64,000 nt of DNA from Corynebacterium faecale (GTDB lineage Bacteria > Actinomycetota > Actinomycetes > Mycobacteriales > Mycobacteriaceae). The position numbers and the translations under genes are program-made. Shown one piece after another: positions 9,903 to 18,771 of this stretch; within the stretch, counting starts at the first letter, position 1; each line of letters opens with the position of its first letter. The DNA is taken from contig NZ_CP047204.1 in the NCBI RefSeq assembly GCF_030408735.1, positions 1,054,001-1,118,000 on the forward strand, read 5' to 3'. The notes under the pieces are model-generated. The model saw only the letters and a list, made by a program, of their open reading frames with translations, made no database searches and had not been told where the DNA came from.

Positions 9903-10639
9903 CGTCGATAAGCGTCGTTATACCCGCGCTGAACGAGGCGCCGACGGTGGCCGCGGTGGTGGCCGCCGTGCTGGCTGATTCACCGGATGAGGTGATCGTG
10001 ATTGATGCGGATTCCACCGACTCCACTGCCGAGAATGCGCGCCGGGCAGGGGCGACCGTGTTCAACTGGCGTGAGATCCTGCCCGCGGTGCCCACGCAAC
10101 CGGGGAAGGGGGAGTCCCTGTGGCGCGGCGTGGAGGCGGCGACCGGGGACATCGTGGTGTTTGTGGATGCCGACCTCACCTCCATGCGACCCGGCATGAT
10201 CCGCACCCTCGTCGAGCCTTTTTCCAACCCGGGCATCCACATGGTGCGCGCGGACTACGTGCGCACCTTCGGTGATAAACCCACCGGTGGCGGCCGCGTC
10301 ACCGAGCTCACCGCCAAACCCCTGCTGCGTCTGCTGTTCCCCGACCTGGCGCATATCCGCCAGCCGCTCGGCGGCGAATACGCCATCCGACGTTCCACGG
10401 CGCGCGGTCTGCCTTTTGTGGCCGGTTACGGGGTGGAGGCCGGCCTGCTTATCGACGTAGCCACCACCCACGGAGTGGACTCCATCGCGCAGGTGGATCT
10501 GGGACAACGATGCCACCACCATCAGCCGCTCAGCGCACTCGGTGACATGGCGGATGTTGTGGCCGCGACCATCCTGCAGAGAAGTGGTCAGGACGTGCAG
10601 ATTCTCCAACGCGATCCGTTAGACTCGTTGGCATGTTGA
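9899..10639 (+). CDS. gpgS: Glucosyl-3-phosphoglycerate synthase
   Basis: 246-aa GT-A glycosyltransferase (GT81). In mycobacteria and corynebacteria GpgS makes glucosyl-3-phosphoglycerate, precursor of glucosylglycerate or methylglucose lipopolysaccharide. It shows SVVIPALNEAPTVAAVV at the N-terminus, the metal-binding DxD in VFVDADLTSM, and QPLGGEYAIRR. The length is shorter than the mycobacterial enzyme (about 320 aa) but the core is complete. The GTG start overlaps folP2, and the end overlaps the next gene, so folP2-gpgS-DivIVA-like form an operon as at the Rv1207-Rv1209 locus. Confidence 0.9.
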   Translation: MTSISVVIPALNEAPTVAAVVAAVLADSPDEVIVIDADSTDSTAENARRAGATVFNWREILPAVPTQPGKGESLWRGVEAATGDIVVFVDADLTSMRPGMIRTLVEPFSNPGIHMVRADYVRTFGDKPTGGGRVTELTAKPLLRLLFPDLAHIRQPLGGEYAIRRSTARGLPFVAGYGVEAGLLIDVATTHGVDSIAQVDLGQRCHHHQPLSALGDMADVVAATILQRSGQDVQILQRDPLDSLAC

Positions 10640-10956
10640 CCTGGATCGTGATGATCGTTGTGCTCGCGGCACTCGTCGTGCTGTTCTCCTGGCTGTTCGC
10701 CAAGCTGTTCGGCCGGGGCGAGGAAGCCATGCCGCTGCCGGATAATGATGATGTGATCGAGCATAACCGCCGCGTGGTGGGAAATGGTGAGATCAATGAC
10801 ATTATGTTTGACACTGTCCTGCGTGGTTACCGTCAGGATCAGGTGGACGACGTGGTCGCACACCTGAAATGGCAGGTAGATTCCTTAACCGCCCGCCTGG
10901 AGAAGATGGATGAGCAGGACTTTTCCGACCAAGAATCCAGAAAACGGGTAAAATAG
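10633..10956 (+). CDS. Small DivIVA-domain membrane protein
   Basis: 107 aa. An N-terminal transmembrane helix (WIVMIVVLAALVVLFSWLFA, residues 3-22) precedes a short DivIVA-like segment FDTVLRGYRQDQVDDVV (about 57-73) and a predicted coiled coil. The motif GY-x-QV-DVV is the DivIVA N-terminal signature, which binds negatively curved membrane. Equivalent to the Rv1209-type gene. The gene overlaps gpgS by seven bases. Function unknown; a septal or polar membrane role is an inference. Confidence 0.85.
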   Translation: MLTWIVMIVVLAALVVLFSWLFAKLFGRGEEAMPLPDNDDVIEHNRRVVGNGEINDIMFDTVLRGYRQDQVDDVVAHLKWQVDSLTARLEKMDEQDFSDQESRKRVK

Positions 10957-11011
10957 GTACTTAGCCGCATATCGTGCGGACTTTTTATCTGTGTTAGGAG
11001 CTGGAATCAAC

Positions 11012-11179
11012 ATGGCAGCAATGAAGCCACGGACCGGTAGCGGACCAATGGAAGCGGTCGAGGAAAGCCGCAAGATTGTGATGAGGATTCCCTCTGACGG
11101 TGGCGGACGCCTGGTTGTGGAACTGAACAAGGAAGAGGCAGCCGAACTCGGCGCCCTGCTCCTCGAAGCAGCCCAGTAA
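11012..11179 (+). CDS. DUF3117 small conserved protein
   Basis: 55-aa protein, start ATG at 11012 after TTAGGAGCTGG. The sequence MAAMKPRTGSGPMEAV ... GGRLVVELNKEEA ... LGALLLEAAQ is the highly conserved actinobacterial DUF3117 family (Rv1211-like). The order gpgS, DivIVA-like, DUF3117, then the glycogen genes matches mycobacteria. No function is known. Confidence 0.93.
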   Translation: MAAMKPRTGSGPMEAVEESRKIVMRIPSDGGGRLVVELNKEEAAELGALLLEAAQ

Positions 11180-11251
11180 CTCCTCCCGGGTGATCACAGG
11201 GGTAGTATTGACCCGACGTGGTCAACACCCATTTCAAGGAGTAATGCGACA

Positions 11252-12121
11252 GTGCTTTCACACATCATTGATGTTCTGGCGGATCCGATCGACGGCACCC
11301 CGCTGCAGGGCGCAGATGATTTCACCCGATTGGTTTCTGAGTCCGGGCATTCCTACGATGTCGCCCGCCAGGGCTATGTGACCCTCGCCGGGGGAGCGGG
11401 TCTCCGTTACTCCGGCGATGATGCTGACATGATCGGCGCCCGTGAAACTTTCCTCACCGGAGGACACTTCGCGCCCTTCGTCGAATCCATCGCCGATGCC
11501 GTCCACGATGTGCTGGACGCCGGCGGGGTGTCCGATGACGCCAAACCCGTGATCTGCGAGATCGGCGCAGGTACGGGTTATTATCTTTCCCACACGCTGG
11601 ATGCCGTCGCCGGTGCCCGCGGCATCGGCATTGATGTCTCCGTGCACGCCGCCAAGCACCTGGCCAAATGCCATCCGCGCCTCGGCGCTGTCGTGGCTGA
11701 TGCCTGGGCGCGTCTGCCCATCCAATCGGAATCCGTGGACGCGATCACAGTGATCTTCGCCCCGCGTAATGCAGCGGAGTTTGCGCGCATCCTCAAGTCC
11801 AAGGGCCAGGTCATCGTGCTCACCGCCGACACCGGACACCTCGCTGAACTGCGTGAACCCCTCGGCATCATCGATGTGGAGGACGGCAAGGTTGACCGCA
11901 TGATCGAACAGGCCGCCGGTCATCTCCAGCCCGTCGGCGAAAGCCAGCTCGTGGAGTTCCCGATGATGCTGGATCAGAAGTCCATCGCCTCCCAGATCGG
12001 CATGAGCCCGTCTGCCCGCCACATCAAGCCCGATGCCCTGGCAGCCCGCATCGAGGCACTGCCAGAGCAGATGGAGGTCACCGCACGCGCGAGGATCACC
12101 CGCCTGGAGCGCATTGCTTAA
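11252..12121 (+). CDS. rlmA: 23S rRNA (guanine-N1)-methyltransferase, RlmA type
   Basis: 289-aa SAM methyltransferase starting with GTG at 11252. RlmA-family marks are HSYDVARQGYVTLAGG, DDADMIGARETFLTGGHFAPF and the SAM loop EIGAGTGYYL (about residue 108). The family methylates N1 of G745 or G748 in 23S rRNA. The N-terminal zinc finger normally carries four Cys/His ligands around LxCPxC and CxxxH; here it reads VLADPIDGTPLQG and has no cysteines. Either the zinc is dispensable in this lineage or specificity has moved. A strong terminator ends the gene. Confidence 0.85.
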   Translation: MLSHIIDVLADPIDGTPLQGADDFTRLVSESGHSYDVARQGYVTLAGGAGLRYSGDDADMIGARETFLTGGHFAPFVESIADAVHDVLDAGGVSDDAKPVICEIGAGTGYYLSHTLDAVAGARGIGIDVSVHAAKHLAKCHPRLGAVVADAWARLPIQSESVDAITVIFAPRNAAEFARILKSKGQVIVLTADTGHLAELREPLGIIDVEDGKVDRMIEQAAGHLQPVGESQLVEFPMMLDQKSIASQIGMSPSARHIKPDALAARIEALPEQMEVTARARITRLERIA

Positions 12122-12140
12122 ATTCTCCTTTTATCCAGAA

Positions 12141-12176
12141 ACCCACTGTTCAAATTTTTGAACAGTGGGTTTTTTG
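12141..12176 (+). terminator. Rho-independent terminator after rlmA
   Basis: Perfect inverted repeat CCCACTGTTCAAA/TTTGAACAGTGGG with a short loop, preceded by A residues and followed by TTTTTT. It is 20 bases after the rlmA stop. Confidence 0.93.
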
Positions 12177-12294
12177 TGTTCAAGGGTGCCCCCTTTGAGA
12201 CAGTCAGTGTCAGGAAGGTCAGCAGGTCGGCTAAGCTTGAAATTAGCCGACTTAAGGCTGATTGTTTCCTGTCTCTAGATTAAAGGGGTTCTGT

Positions 12295-12855
12295 ATGTCA
12301 AGGAAGTTTCTCACGGTAGCCATGGCTACGGCTCTGGTTGCTGGTTCATTCACTCCAGCAGTTGCACACGCATTCTCCTCAGGAAGCTCGGCCAGTAGTG
12401 CCATCATGGAAGACCCGAACGCGCCGGGTACTCGCAATAACCCACACACACTGGGCACTACAGTTCGTGATGGCGGCTGGGAAGTTACCATCAATGAGGT
12501 GGATCTTTCAGCCGATCACCGTGTACTAGAAGCAAATATGTTTAACAGTCCCGCTCCTGAAGGACACGTCTACGTTCTTGTGAATGCAACCCTGAAATAC
12601 GTAGGAAAGAGTTCTGAGGGGGACTCAACATTCTGGTCGACCATTAATTTTGTGACTCATGATGGAGTTACGGTCACGGAATCAGACCACCATGCAGTTG
12701 CACCTGATGCTCTTAATTCTCTCACCACCCTCTATACAGGGGGCAAGGTCACTGGAAACGTTGTATTTGCGGTTCCTAAAGAAAATCTGACCCAGGGCAC
12801 CATTGTGGTACAGCCTGATCTCTGGTCTAAGAAGTTCTTCTATAAGGTTTCCTAA
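12295..12855 (+). CDS. Secreted DUF4352-like protein
   Basis: 186 aa with a clear Sec signal peptide (MSRKFLTVAMATALVAGSF, cleavage near AVAHA at about residues 24-28). The mature part is a small beta-rich domain: NPHTLGTTVRDGGWEVTI, VYVLVNATLKYVG, and a C-terminal TGNVVFAVPKENL-TIVVQP. This pattern fits the DUF4352/immunoprotective extracellular domain seen in Gram-positive secreted proteins. The start is the ATG at 12295 with AAAGGGG upstream. It is flanked by terminators on both sides, so it is a single-gene unit. Its AT-richer codon use suggests a recent arrival between rlmA and the glycogen cluster. Function unknown. Confidence 0.75.
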   Translation: MSRKFLTVAMATALVAGSFTPAVAHAFSSGSSASSAIMEDPNAPGTRNNPHTLGTTVRDGGWEVTINEVDLSADHRVLEANMFNSPAPEGHVYVLVNATLKYVGKSSEGDSTFWSTINFVTHDGVTVTESDHHAVAPDALNSLTTLYTGGKVTGNVVFAVPKENLTQGTIVVQPDLWSKKFFYKVS

Positions 12856-12900
12856 GCAAGATTAGTAGTAGGGGGTGTATCTCCTCAACGCTGGTGTAAA

Positions 12901-12941
12901 AAAGAAGCTGGACACCCAAACAGTGTGTCCAGCTTCTTTTA
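12901..12941. terminator. Bidirectional terminator
   Basis: The stem AAAGAAGCTGGACAC/GTGTCCAGCTTCTTT flanks a CCAAACA loop with A/T runs on both sides. It lies between the convergent DUF4352 gene and the GH32-like gene and can serve both. Confidence 0.92.
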
Positions 12942-12948
12942 TGTCTGT

Positions 12949-14457
12949 CTAGCGGACTGGACCCTCATGAGGGTGCTCATCAGCATCGAACTGAGTCAGC
13001 TCATCCAGATCAGGCAGTCCGACGGTGGAGAAATCATCGGGGTAGTGGGCTTGAGAATTAACAATGGTGGCATCGCCTGAGGTGGTGACCTCAAAGTTGT
13101 AGATCGGCCCGTTTTCAAAATAGACACGGCTTGCCATGGACACATCGCCACCGTCGGCAAAGACCTCCACGGTGGAACCATCCACCACGATGAACAGTGA
13201 ATCAGTGTCCTCAGCAGACAGGGGAGCCAGGGCTACCGCCTCACCCTCGTAGTAGGGGTTCATGGAACGATCGATCACCAACTCATGATGGCGGTGGTGG
13301 ATGATCGCCGCGGTGTTGCGCTTCTGGTCACGCAGTTCAATGGACACCGAGCTGCCGGCGGGGATCTCACACAGGCCGGTCCAACCAGCTGCCGCATCAG
13401 ACTCATAGATGGCTTCCAAGAGGCCCGCAGGTGGGGTCTGGAAGAGCGTGCCATCCTGGAGGGTCACCACACGTGGCACAGAAATGGTGTTGGCCCAGCC
13501 CTCCTCCTTCCAGCTCTTGTGCCGGGTCGGGTCATCCAGACGACCGATGCCGTTCATCAGACCGAAGATATGGGCCTGGGCATAGCGCTCCTCCACCTTC
13601 TGGGTGCCCTCGGTGTAGTTGGTGTTGCGGGGACGGGAGAAGTCATGACCGTGGTCGATCCGGGTGAAGGGGGTGACCACATCAAACTCAGTGTTATTGA
13701 GCTGTCCGACCACATAACCGGAGATATCCACACCATCACGTTCAATGGTGACGATGAGAACATCATAGATCTCATGATCGACCTCATCGCGTAGACGGAT
13801 CAGGCGGGGACTGACCAGAACGGCATCATCGGACAGGCCGGTGAGGCCCTTGAAGCTCAGGGGACCACTGACCGCCCAGTCGCGACCATCAGCTGAACTT
13901 AAGATCACCAGGGTCGGCTTATCGGAGGGGCCACTGACCGCCAGCATCAACCAGCCTTCGTGGCCATCCTCACGGTTGTCCTCATCCTCCCAGTCCGGGA
14001 TGACACAGGGGGAGCGGAAGTTGGTGTACTGCTCAGTATCACTGACCACCTTGCCGATGCGGATCACACCGGCATCCAGATCGAGGGCATTTTCTGAGAC
14101 AGTTTCAGTGGTGGGGGCAAGATCCTCGATGCGGGCCACGTGAATGGTGGAACCAGCTTCAGTCACAGAGGTGTAGTAGAGATCCACCCCGCCCTTGTTC
14201 GCCACCACGGAACCGGCACGGAGTTGGGTTTCCCCACCCTTGGGGGCCAACACATCATCACAGATATCCCAGACAAATGGTGCCTGCTCTGAAAACTGGT
14301 GCGCCCAGCGCGGTCCGGCATCAGGTTCGGGACGGTACTGGTGGAAGACATGCCAGGTGTCACCGTCGAGAAGCACCCCTGCCGGAGCGAACAGGAGACC
14401 GTCTTCAGCGGTCAGGTGCAGTTCGGGACGGTGGTGGGAGTGGGGAGTTTCAGCCAT
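12949..14457 (-). CDS. GH32-like five-blade propeller protein, probably inactive
   Basis: 502-aa cytoplasmic protein (no signal peptide) with the layout of GH32 sucrose/fructan hydrolases: a beta-propeller of about 330 residues, then a C-terminal beta-sandwich (SLFIVVDGSTVEVFADGG is the GH32 C-terminal signature). The catalytic carboxylates are missing. The WMNDPNG nucleophile motif reads LLFAPAGV, RDP reads RSP (NFRSPCVI), and the ECP acid/base motif reads VSPRL. It is therefore unlikely to hydrolyse fructosides by the usual mechanism. It is convergent with the DUF4352 gene and follows glgA on the same strand. Often annotated as levanase or sucrose hydrolase; that name would be misleading. 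Confidence 0.8.
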   Translation of the reverse strand: MAETPHSHHRPELHLTAEDGLLFAPAGVLLDGDTWHVFHQYRPEPDAGPRWAHQFSEQAPFVWDICDDVLAPKGGETQLRAGSVVANKGGVDLYYTSVTEAGSTIHVARIEDLAPTTETVSENALDLDAGVIRIGKVVSDTEQYTNFRSPCVIPDWEDEDNREDGHEGWLMLAVSGPSDKPTLVILSSADGRDWAVSGPLSFKGLTGLSDDAVLVSPRLIRLRDEVDHEIYDVLIVTIERDGVDISGYVVGQLNNTEFDVVTPFTRIDHGHDFSRPRNTNYTEGTQKVEERYAQAHIFGLMNGIGRLDDPTRHKSWKEEGWANTISVPRVVTLQDGTLFQTPPAGLLEAIYESDAAAGWTGLCEIPAGSSVSIELRDQKRNTAAIIHHRHHELVIDRSMNPYYEGEAVALAPLSAEDTDSLFIVVDGSTVEVFADGGDVSMASRVYFENGPIYNFEVTTSGDATIVNSQAHYPDDFSTVGLPDLDELTQFDADEHPHEGPVR

Positions 14458-14590
14458 GTGTCAGTCCTAGCTCTTCACGTTGCTTTGAGATTCTTGTGGA
14501 TCACCGATAGAGATCAGTATCTGTTGATCGAGAGTAGTGATAACAGGGATTGTTGTGGAGAAAGTACAGCTCAGAGTGGGTAAAGAGGGC

Positions 14591-14638
14591 AGAAAAGAGC
14601 CGGGGTGCCGTCACTTGCTTGAATGAGGGCACCCCGGC
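14591..14638 (-). terminator. Terminator after glgA
   Basis: Strong stem GCCGGGGTGCC/GGCACCCCGGC with an 18-base loop. Read on the minus strand it is followed by TCTTTTCTG. It lies 22 bases beyond the glgA stop. Confidence 0.85.
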
Positions 14639-14660
14639 GTCAGTGGCCAGAAATGAAAAT

Positions 14661-15833
14661 TTACAGCAGGGACTTGTACACATCAATGGTCTGCTGGGCG
14701 ATGGTGGCCCAGGAGAAATCATTGATGGCACGCTCCCGACCGGCCAGACCGAACTTCCGGGCGGCCTCACGGTCAGCCACCATCTTGTTCACGGCCTCGG
14801 CGATATCGCGTTCGAAGGTCTCAACATCATTATCGTCATAGTGGACCAGGGCACCGGTGGTGCCATCCACCACAACCTCCGGGATACCTCCCACATCAGA
14901 GGCCACCACAGCGGTGTTACACGCCATGGCCTCAAGATTGACGATGCCCAATGGTTCATAGATCGAGGGACAGACAAAGGTATCCGCTGCCGTGAGGATC
15001 TCCTGGATCTTGTCCTGGCCCAGCATGTCCTGCACCCAGAAGATGCCCTCACGCCTGGCCTGGAGGTCCTCCACCAGGGCCTTGGTACGCGCCGCGATCT
15101 CCGGGGTGTCCGGGGCGCCGGCACACAGCACCAGCTGCACACCCTCATCGAAGTGGGCTGCGGCCTTGACCAAGTGCTCCACACCCTTCTGACGGGTGAT
15201 ACGGCCGACGAAGGCCACGATGGGACGCTGAGGGTCAACACCAAGCCTGCGCAGGACTGAGTCTTCCGCATCATCGAAGGTGGGGCGTGGCTGCCAGAGT
15301 TCGGTGTCAATTCCATTCAGCACGATCCGGACATTGTCCGGCTCGATGCGGGGGTAGGCCGCGAGGATGGAATCCTTCATGCGTGCAGAGACGGCGATGA
15401 CGGCATCGGCGTTTTCCATGGCGTTTTGCTCAGACCAGGAGGAAACATCATATCCGCCACCGAGCTGCTCACGCTTCCACGGACGGTCCGGTTCGAGCGA
15501 ATGGGCGGTGGCCACATGGGGGACACCGTGCAGACGGGCGGCGAGGTGCCCACCCAGTCCCGCGTACCAGGTGTGGGAGTGGGCAACATCCACATTGTTG
15601 GCGGCTTCCGCCATGCGCAGGCCTGTGGACAGGGTTTTAATGGCCGCATTGGCATTGTCCAGGGCGGGATCCACTCCGTGGACATAAACACCCTCAGCAT
15701 CGCGGGGTGCGCCCATGCAGTGGACATCCACCTCGGTGATCTCACGCATGAAACGGGTCAGTTCAGTTACATGTACGCCTGCTCCGCCGTACACCTCTGG
15801 TGGATATTCTCTTGTCATCATTCCGACTCTCAT
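14661..15833 (-). CDS. glgA: Glycogen synthase / maltose-1-phosphate synthase (GT4)
   Basis: 390-aa GT-B glycosyltransferase of family GT4. It starts at the ATG at 15833 (MRVGMMTREYPPEVYGGAGV), whose glycine loop binds ADP-glucose. The retaining-GT donor motif is EPLGIVNLEAMA near the C-terminus, and VAFVGRITRQKGVEHL is in the middle. It is the actinobacterial GlgA/GlgM type (Rv1212c-like), not the longer GT5 enzyme of E. coli. Mycobacterial members make maltose-1-phosphate as well as or instead of extending glycogen. It is divergent from glgC across a 146-bp shared control region. Confidence 0.92.
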   Translation of the reverse strand: MRVGMMTREYPPEVYGGAGVHVTELTRFMREITEVDVHCMGAPRDAEGVYVHGVDPALDNANAAIKTLSTGLRMAEAANNVDVAHSHTWYAGLGGHLAARLHGVPHVATAHSLEPDRPWKREQLGGGYDVSSWSEQNAMENADAVIAVSARMKDSILAAYPRIEPDNVRIVLNGIDTELWQPRPTFDDAEDSVLRRLGVDPQRPIVAFVGRITRQKGVEHLVKAAAHFDEGVQLVLCAGAPDTPEIAARTKALVEDLQARREGIFWVQDMLGQDKIQEILTAADTFVCPSIYEPLGIVNLEAMACNTAVVASDVGGIPEVVVDGTTGALVHYDDNDVETFERDIAEAVNKMVADREAARKFGLAGRERAINDFSWATIAQQTIDVYKSLL

Positions 15834-15979
15834 GCATTTGAGACTAGCCCGCCGTGTACACCGCTGCAGCGCTTTGAAACACCCAGGTGGATTCCCGGGT
15901 TGCCCCCGCTTAAGCCCCCACGAATACCCCATTGGATGGAGATTCCCTCGGTTCCAAGCAGAAACTACTTTTTGGACTT
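15834..15979. promoter_or_regulatory. Divergent glgA/glgC control region
   Basis: 146-bp intergenic region between two divergent starts, so it must hold both promoters. Several C-runs (AACACCCAGG, TGCCCCCGC, AAGCCCCCACG, ATACCCCATT) resemble the loose A/T-C4-6-A/G/T sites reported for the regulator RamA, which controls glgA and glgC in C. glutamicum. This is a pattern resemblance only. Confidence 0.4.
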
Positions 15980-17209
15980 ATGGTTGTTGTTGTGAAGGGT
16001 AGACCAAATGTTTTAGCAATCGTTCTCGCTGGTGGCGAGGGTAAGCGTCTGTTTCCACTGACCGAGGATCGTGCCAAACCGGCCGTCCCCTTCGGTGGAA
16101 CTTACCGTCTTATTGACTTCGTACTTTCAAACCTGGTGAACGCCGGGTACCTGAAGATACATGTACTCACGCAGTACAAGTCACATTCCCTCGATAGGCA
16201 TATCTCGGTATCCTGGAATGTTTCTGGCCCGACCGGCCAGTACATTGCCTCGGTTCCTGCCCAGCAGCGTCTGGGTAAGCGCTGGTTTACAGGTTCCGCG
16301 GATGCCATCCTCCAGTCACTCAACCTCATCTCTGATGAGAAACCTGATTATGTCATCGTCTTCGGTGCCGATCACGTGTACCGCATGGATCCAAGTCAGA
16401 TGGTGGAGGAGCATATCGCCTCCGGTAAGTCTGTCTCCGTCGCCGGTATCCGCGTGCCACGCCACGAAGCCACCGCATTCGGCTGCATCCAGTCCGATGA
16501 GGACGGCAACATCACGGAATTCCTGGAGAAGCCGGCGGATCCCCCCGGCACCCCGGATGACCCTGATGCCACGTTCGCATCCATGGGTAACTACGTGTTC
16601 ACCACCGCGGCACTGGTGCAGGCTCTGAAGGATGACTCGGAGAATGAGGATTCCGAACACGACATGGGCGGAGACATCATCCCCTATTTCGTTGAACGTT
16701 CCGACGCTCACGTTTATGACTTCTCCGCCAACCACATCCCCGGTGCCACCGAGCGCGACAAGGGTTATTGGCGTGATGTGGGTACCATCGACGCGTTCTA
16801 CGAGTGCCACATGGACCTGATCTCGGTGCACCCGATTTTCAACCTCTACAACAAGGAGTGGCCGATCCACACCACTGTTGAGGGCAACCTGCCACCCGCC
16901 AAGTTCATTCAGGGCGGTATCGCGCAGTCATCCATGGTTGCGCCGGGTTCCATCATCTCTGCCGGCACCGTGCGCAACTCGGTATTGTCCTCCGATGTCA
17001 TCGTCGAGGAGGGGGCCACCGTGGAAGGTGCCGTTCTCATGCCTGGCGTACGCATCGGCAAGGGTGCTGTGGTTCGCCACGCGATCCTGGACAAGAACGT
17101 TGTGGTCCGCCCAGGTGAGCTCATCGGTGTCGATCGTGAGCGCGATTCCCAGCGCTTCAAGATCAGCGCCGGCGGTGTGGTCACAGTAGGTAAGAACCAG
17201 ATCGTTTAA
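15980..17209 (+). CDS. glgC: Glucose-1-phosphate adenylyltransferase
   Basis: 409-aa ADP-glucose pyrophosphorylase that supplies the glycogen precursor from ATP and glucose-1-phosphate. The nucleotide loop is [17 protein letters not shown] with the following [34 protein letters not shown] and the C-terminal left-handed beta-helix ([20 protein letters not shown]) are all present. The ATG at 15980 ([12 protein letters not shown]) agrees with the C. glutamicum start; the open frame upstream lies in the promoter region. No Shine-Dalgarno is obvious. Confidence 0.95.
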   Translation: MVVVVKGRPNVLAIVLAGGEGKRLFPLTEDRAKPAVPFGGTYRLIDFVLSNLVNAGYLKIHVLTQYKSHSLDRHISVSWNVSGPTGQYIASVPAQQRLGKRWFTGSADAILQSLNLISDEKPDYVIVFGADHVYRMDPSQMVEEHIASGKSVSVAGIRVPRHEATAFGCIQSDEDGNITEFLEKPADPPGTPDDPDATFASMGNYVFTTAALVQALKDDSENEDSEHDMGGDIIPYFVERSDAHVYDFSANHIPGATERDKGYWRDVGTIDAFYECHMDLISVHPIFNLYNKEWPIHTTVEGNLPPAKFIQGGIAQSSMVAPGSIISAGTVRNSVLSSDVIVEEGATVEGAVLMPGVRIGKGAVVRHAILDKNVVVRPGELIGVDRERDSQRFKISAGGVVTVGKNQIV

Positions 17210-17224
17210 CCGCATTATCCATAC

Positions 17225-17260
17225 AGCGCGCCCCACGGTTATCCGAGGGGCGCGCTCTTT
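17225..17260 (+). terminator. Terminator after glgC
   Basis: Stem AGCGCGCCCC/GGGGCGCGCT with a 12-base loop, followed by a short CTTT. It lies in the small gap between glgC and the convergent methyltransferase gene. Confidence 0.75.
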
Positions 17261-17282
17261 AGTGCTTATCGACGCCCCGGTA

Positions 17283-17927
17283 TCAGGCTTTCTTGGTGAC
17301 CAGTGTCAGGCCGGCACCCAGGGGGAGGCGGGCCACGTGCACTCCGTCGAGGGATCGTACGTACTCATCCGCTTCGCGCGCCGCCACGGTTTCACGGTCT
17401 TTGCGGGTGTCATCCGACACGGTGCCATCGAGGAGGGCATCAGCGAGGAGAAGGACCCCGCCCGGGCGGAGGAGCGGCCACGCGGCATCGATGAACGCGC
17501 GCAGATCCATGGGGGAGACCTGGCCGAACACCAGCTGATAACTTTCAGAAGCCAAACGACCCATCACGTCCAGGGGACGGGAGGGCAGGAAACGAACCCG
17601 GGAAGGGGAGTAACCGGCGTCGCGGAAAATGGATTTAGCGTGGCGCTGGTGCTCAGTCTCAGGATCGATGCATGTGAGAGTGGTGCCCCGGGCGAGACCG
17701 CGGAGGATATAGAGACCGACGAGCCCGGCGGCCGGGGTGATCGCGATGGCCCCGGTGGAACCCTCACCGTTGGTGGTGGCGGCCAGGGTGGTGATCAACT
17801 GGCCAGTCACCTCATCGGGGACGGGGAGTCCGAACTCGGCGGCATCCTCTCGAGCGGTGGCCAGGGCGGGGTCGATGTCCGTGGTGGATTCGACATAGTT
17901 ACTAAGGAACTCGAAGGCGTTACTCAC
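17283..17927 (-). CDS. SAM-dependent O-methyltransferase
   Basis: 214-aa class I methyltransferase of the catechol-O-methyltransferase-like family (Rv1220c-like). The GTG at 17927 begins SNAFEFLSNYVESTTDID. The SAM loop is ITPAAGLVGLYILRGL (the usual E-x-G-T-x-x-G-x-S is relaxed to AAGLVGL). CIDPETEHQRHAKSIF and RPGGVLLLADALLDGTV are the acidic and post-IV motifs. It is transcribed divergently from sigE, a conserved arrangement in actinobacteria. Substrate unknown. Confidence 0.85.
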   Translation of the reverse strand: MSNAFEFLSNYVESTTDIDPALATAREDAAEFGLPVPDEVTGQLITTLAATTNGEGSTGAIAITPAAGLVGLYILRGLARGTTLTCIDPETEHQRHAKSIFRDAGYSPSRVRFLPSRPLDVMGRLASESYQLVFGQVSPMDLRAFIDAAWPLLRPGGVLLLADALLDGTVSDDTRKDRETVAAREADEYVRSLDGVHVARLPLGAGLTLVTKKA

Positions 17928-18094
17928 GCAGTACAGTCTAGGCACAGGGTGGTTGCAGCGGGGGTACCACACGCGCAATGCTGCACCCTAATAAACGTGC
18001 CGGAGATAACAATTAGAAAACCATTTATGGATTACCAGTGGATATACAGGTAACCGTCTAGATTTCTTAAGTTCACTCGGGCAGAATTGCATTT

Positions 18095-18736
18095 ATGACA
18101 ATCAAGCCCCGAGACCCTGCATCTGCTGCCACCGATCCCGCCCCAGTGGAACACACTGAGGAACTGACCGGTACCGCTGCATTTGATGCGGGTCAGGCAG
18201 AAATGCCGACCTGGGGCGAGCTCGTTGCGGAACATGCGGACAGTGTTTACCGTCTGGCTTTCCGTCTTTCCGGTAACCAGCATGACGCTGAGGATCTCAC
18301 TCAGGAAACGTTCATGCGTGTGTTCCGCTCATTGAAGAACTACCAGCCGGGAACCTTCGAGGGGTGGCTTCACCGCATCACCACCAACCTCTTCCTGGAC
18401 ATGGTGCGCCACCGCGGCAAGATCCGCATGGAGGCCCTCCCGGAGGATTATGAGCGTGTTCCCGGAACGGACATGACGCCAGAGCAGGCCTACACGGTGG
18501 CCAACCTTGATCCGGCGCTCCAGGAGGCACTGGATGTGCTCAGTCCGGATTTCCGTGTCGCAGTCATCCTCTGTGATGTTGTCGGGCTCAGTTATGACGA
18601 GATCGCTGAAACCCTCGGTGTGAAGATGGGAACCGTTCGTTCCCGCATCCACCGTGGTCGTGGGCAGCTCCGGGCAAGTCTCGAGGCCGCCGCGCAGGTC
18701 AACGAGGAGACCGCTCTCCTGGTGCCGACCACCTAG
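18095..18736 (+). CDS. sigE: ECF RNA polymerase sigma factor SigE
   Basis: 213-aa ECF sigma factor for the cell-surface stress response. The sigma-2 region contains [20 protein letters not shown] and [14 protein letters not shown] (about residues 49-78). The sigma-4 region contains [20 protein letters not shown] and [10 protein letters not shown] (about 166-195). The N-terminal extension of about 45 residues is typical of actinobacterial SigE. It is followed by a zinc-type anti-sigma gene and tatB, the order found around mycobacterial sigE-rseA-tatB. Confidence 0.93.
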   Translation: MTIKPRDPASAATDPAPVEHTEELTGTAAFDAGQAEMPTWGELVAEHADSVYRLAFRLSGNQHDAEDLTQETFMRVFRSLKNYQPGTFEGWLHRITTNLFLDMVRHRGKIRMEALPEDYERVPGTDMTPEQAYTVANLDPALQEALDVLSPDFRVAVILCDVVGLSYDEIAETLGVKMGTVRSRIHRGRGQLRASLEAAAQVNEETALLVPTT

Positions 18737-18771
18737 CTCGATCGTGGGGTGACGTGAAGTTTTCAGCCTTG

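Noticed and set aside
14550..15260. Open frame antisense to glgA
   Set aside because: Composition follows the glgA codons in mirror image, and it crosses the glgA terminator.
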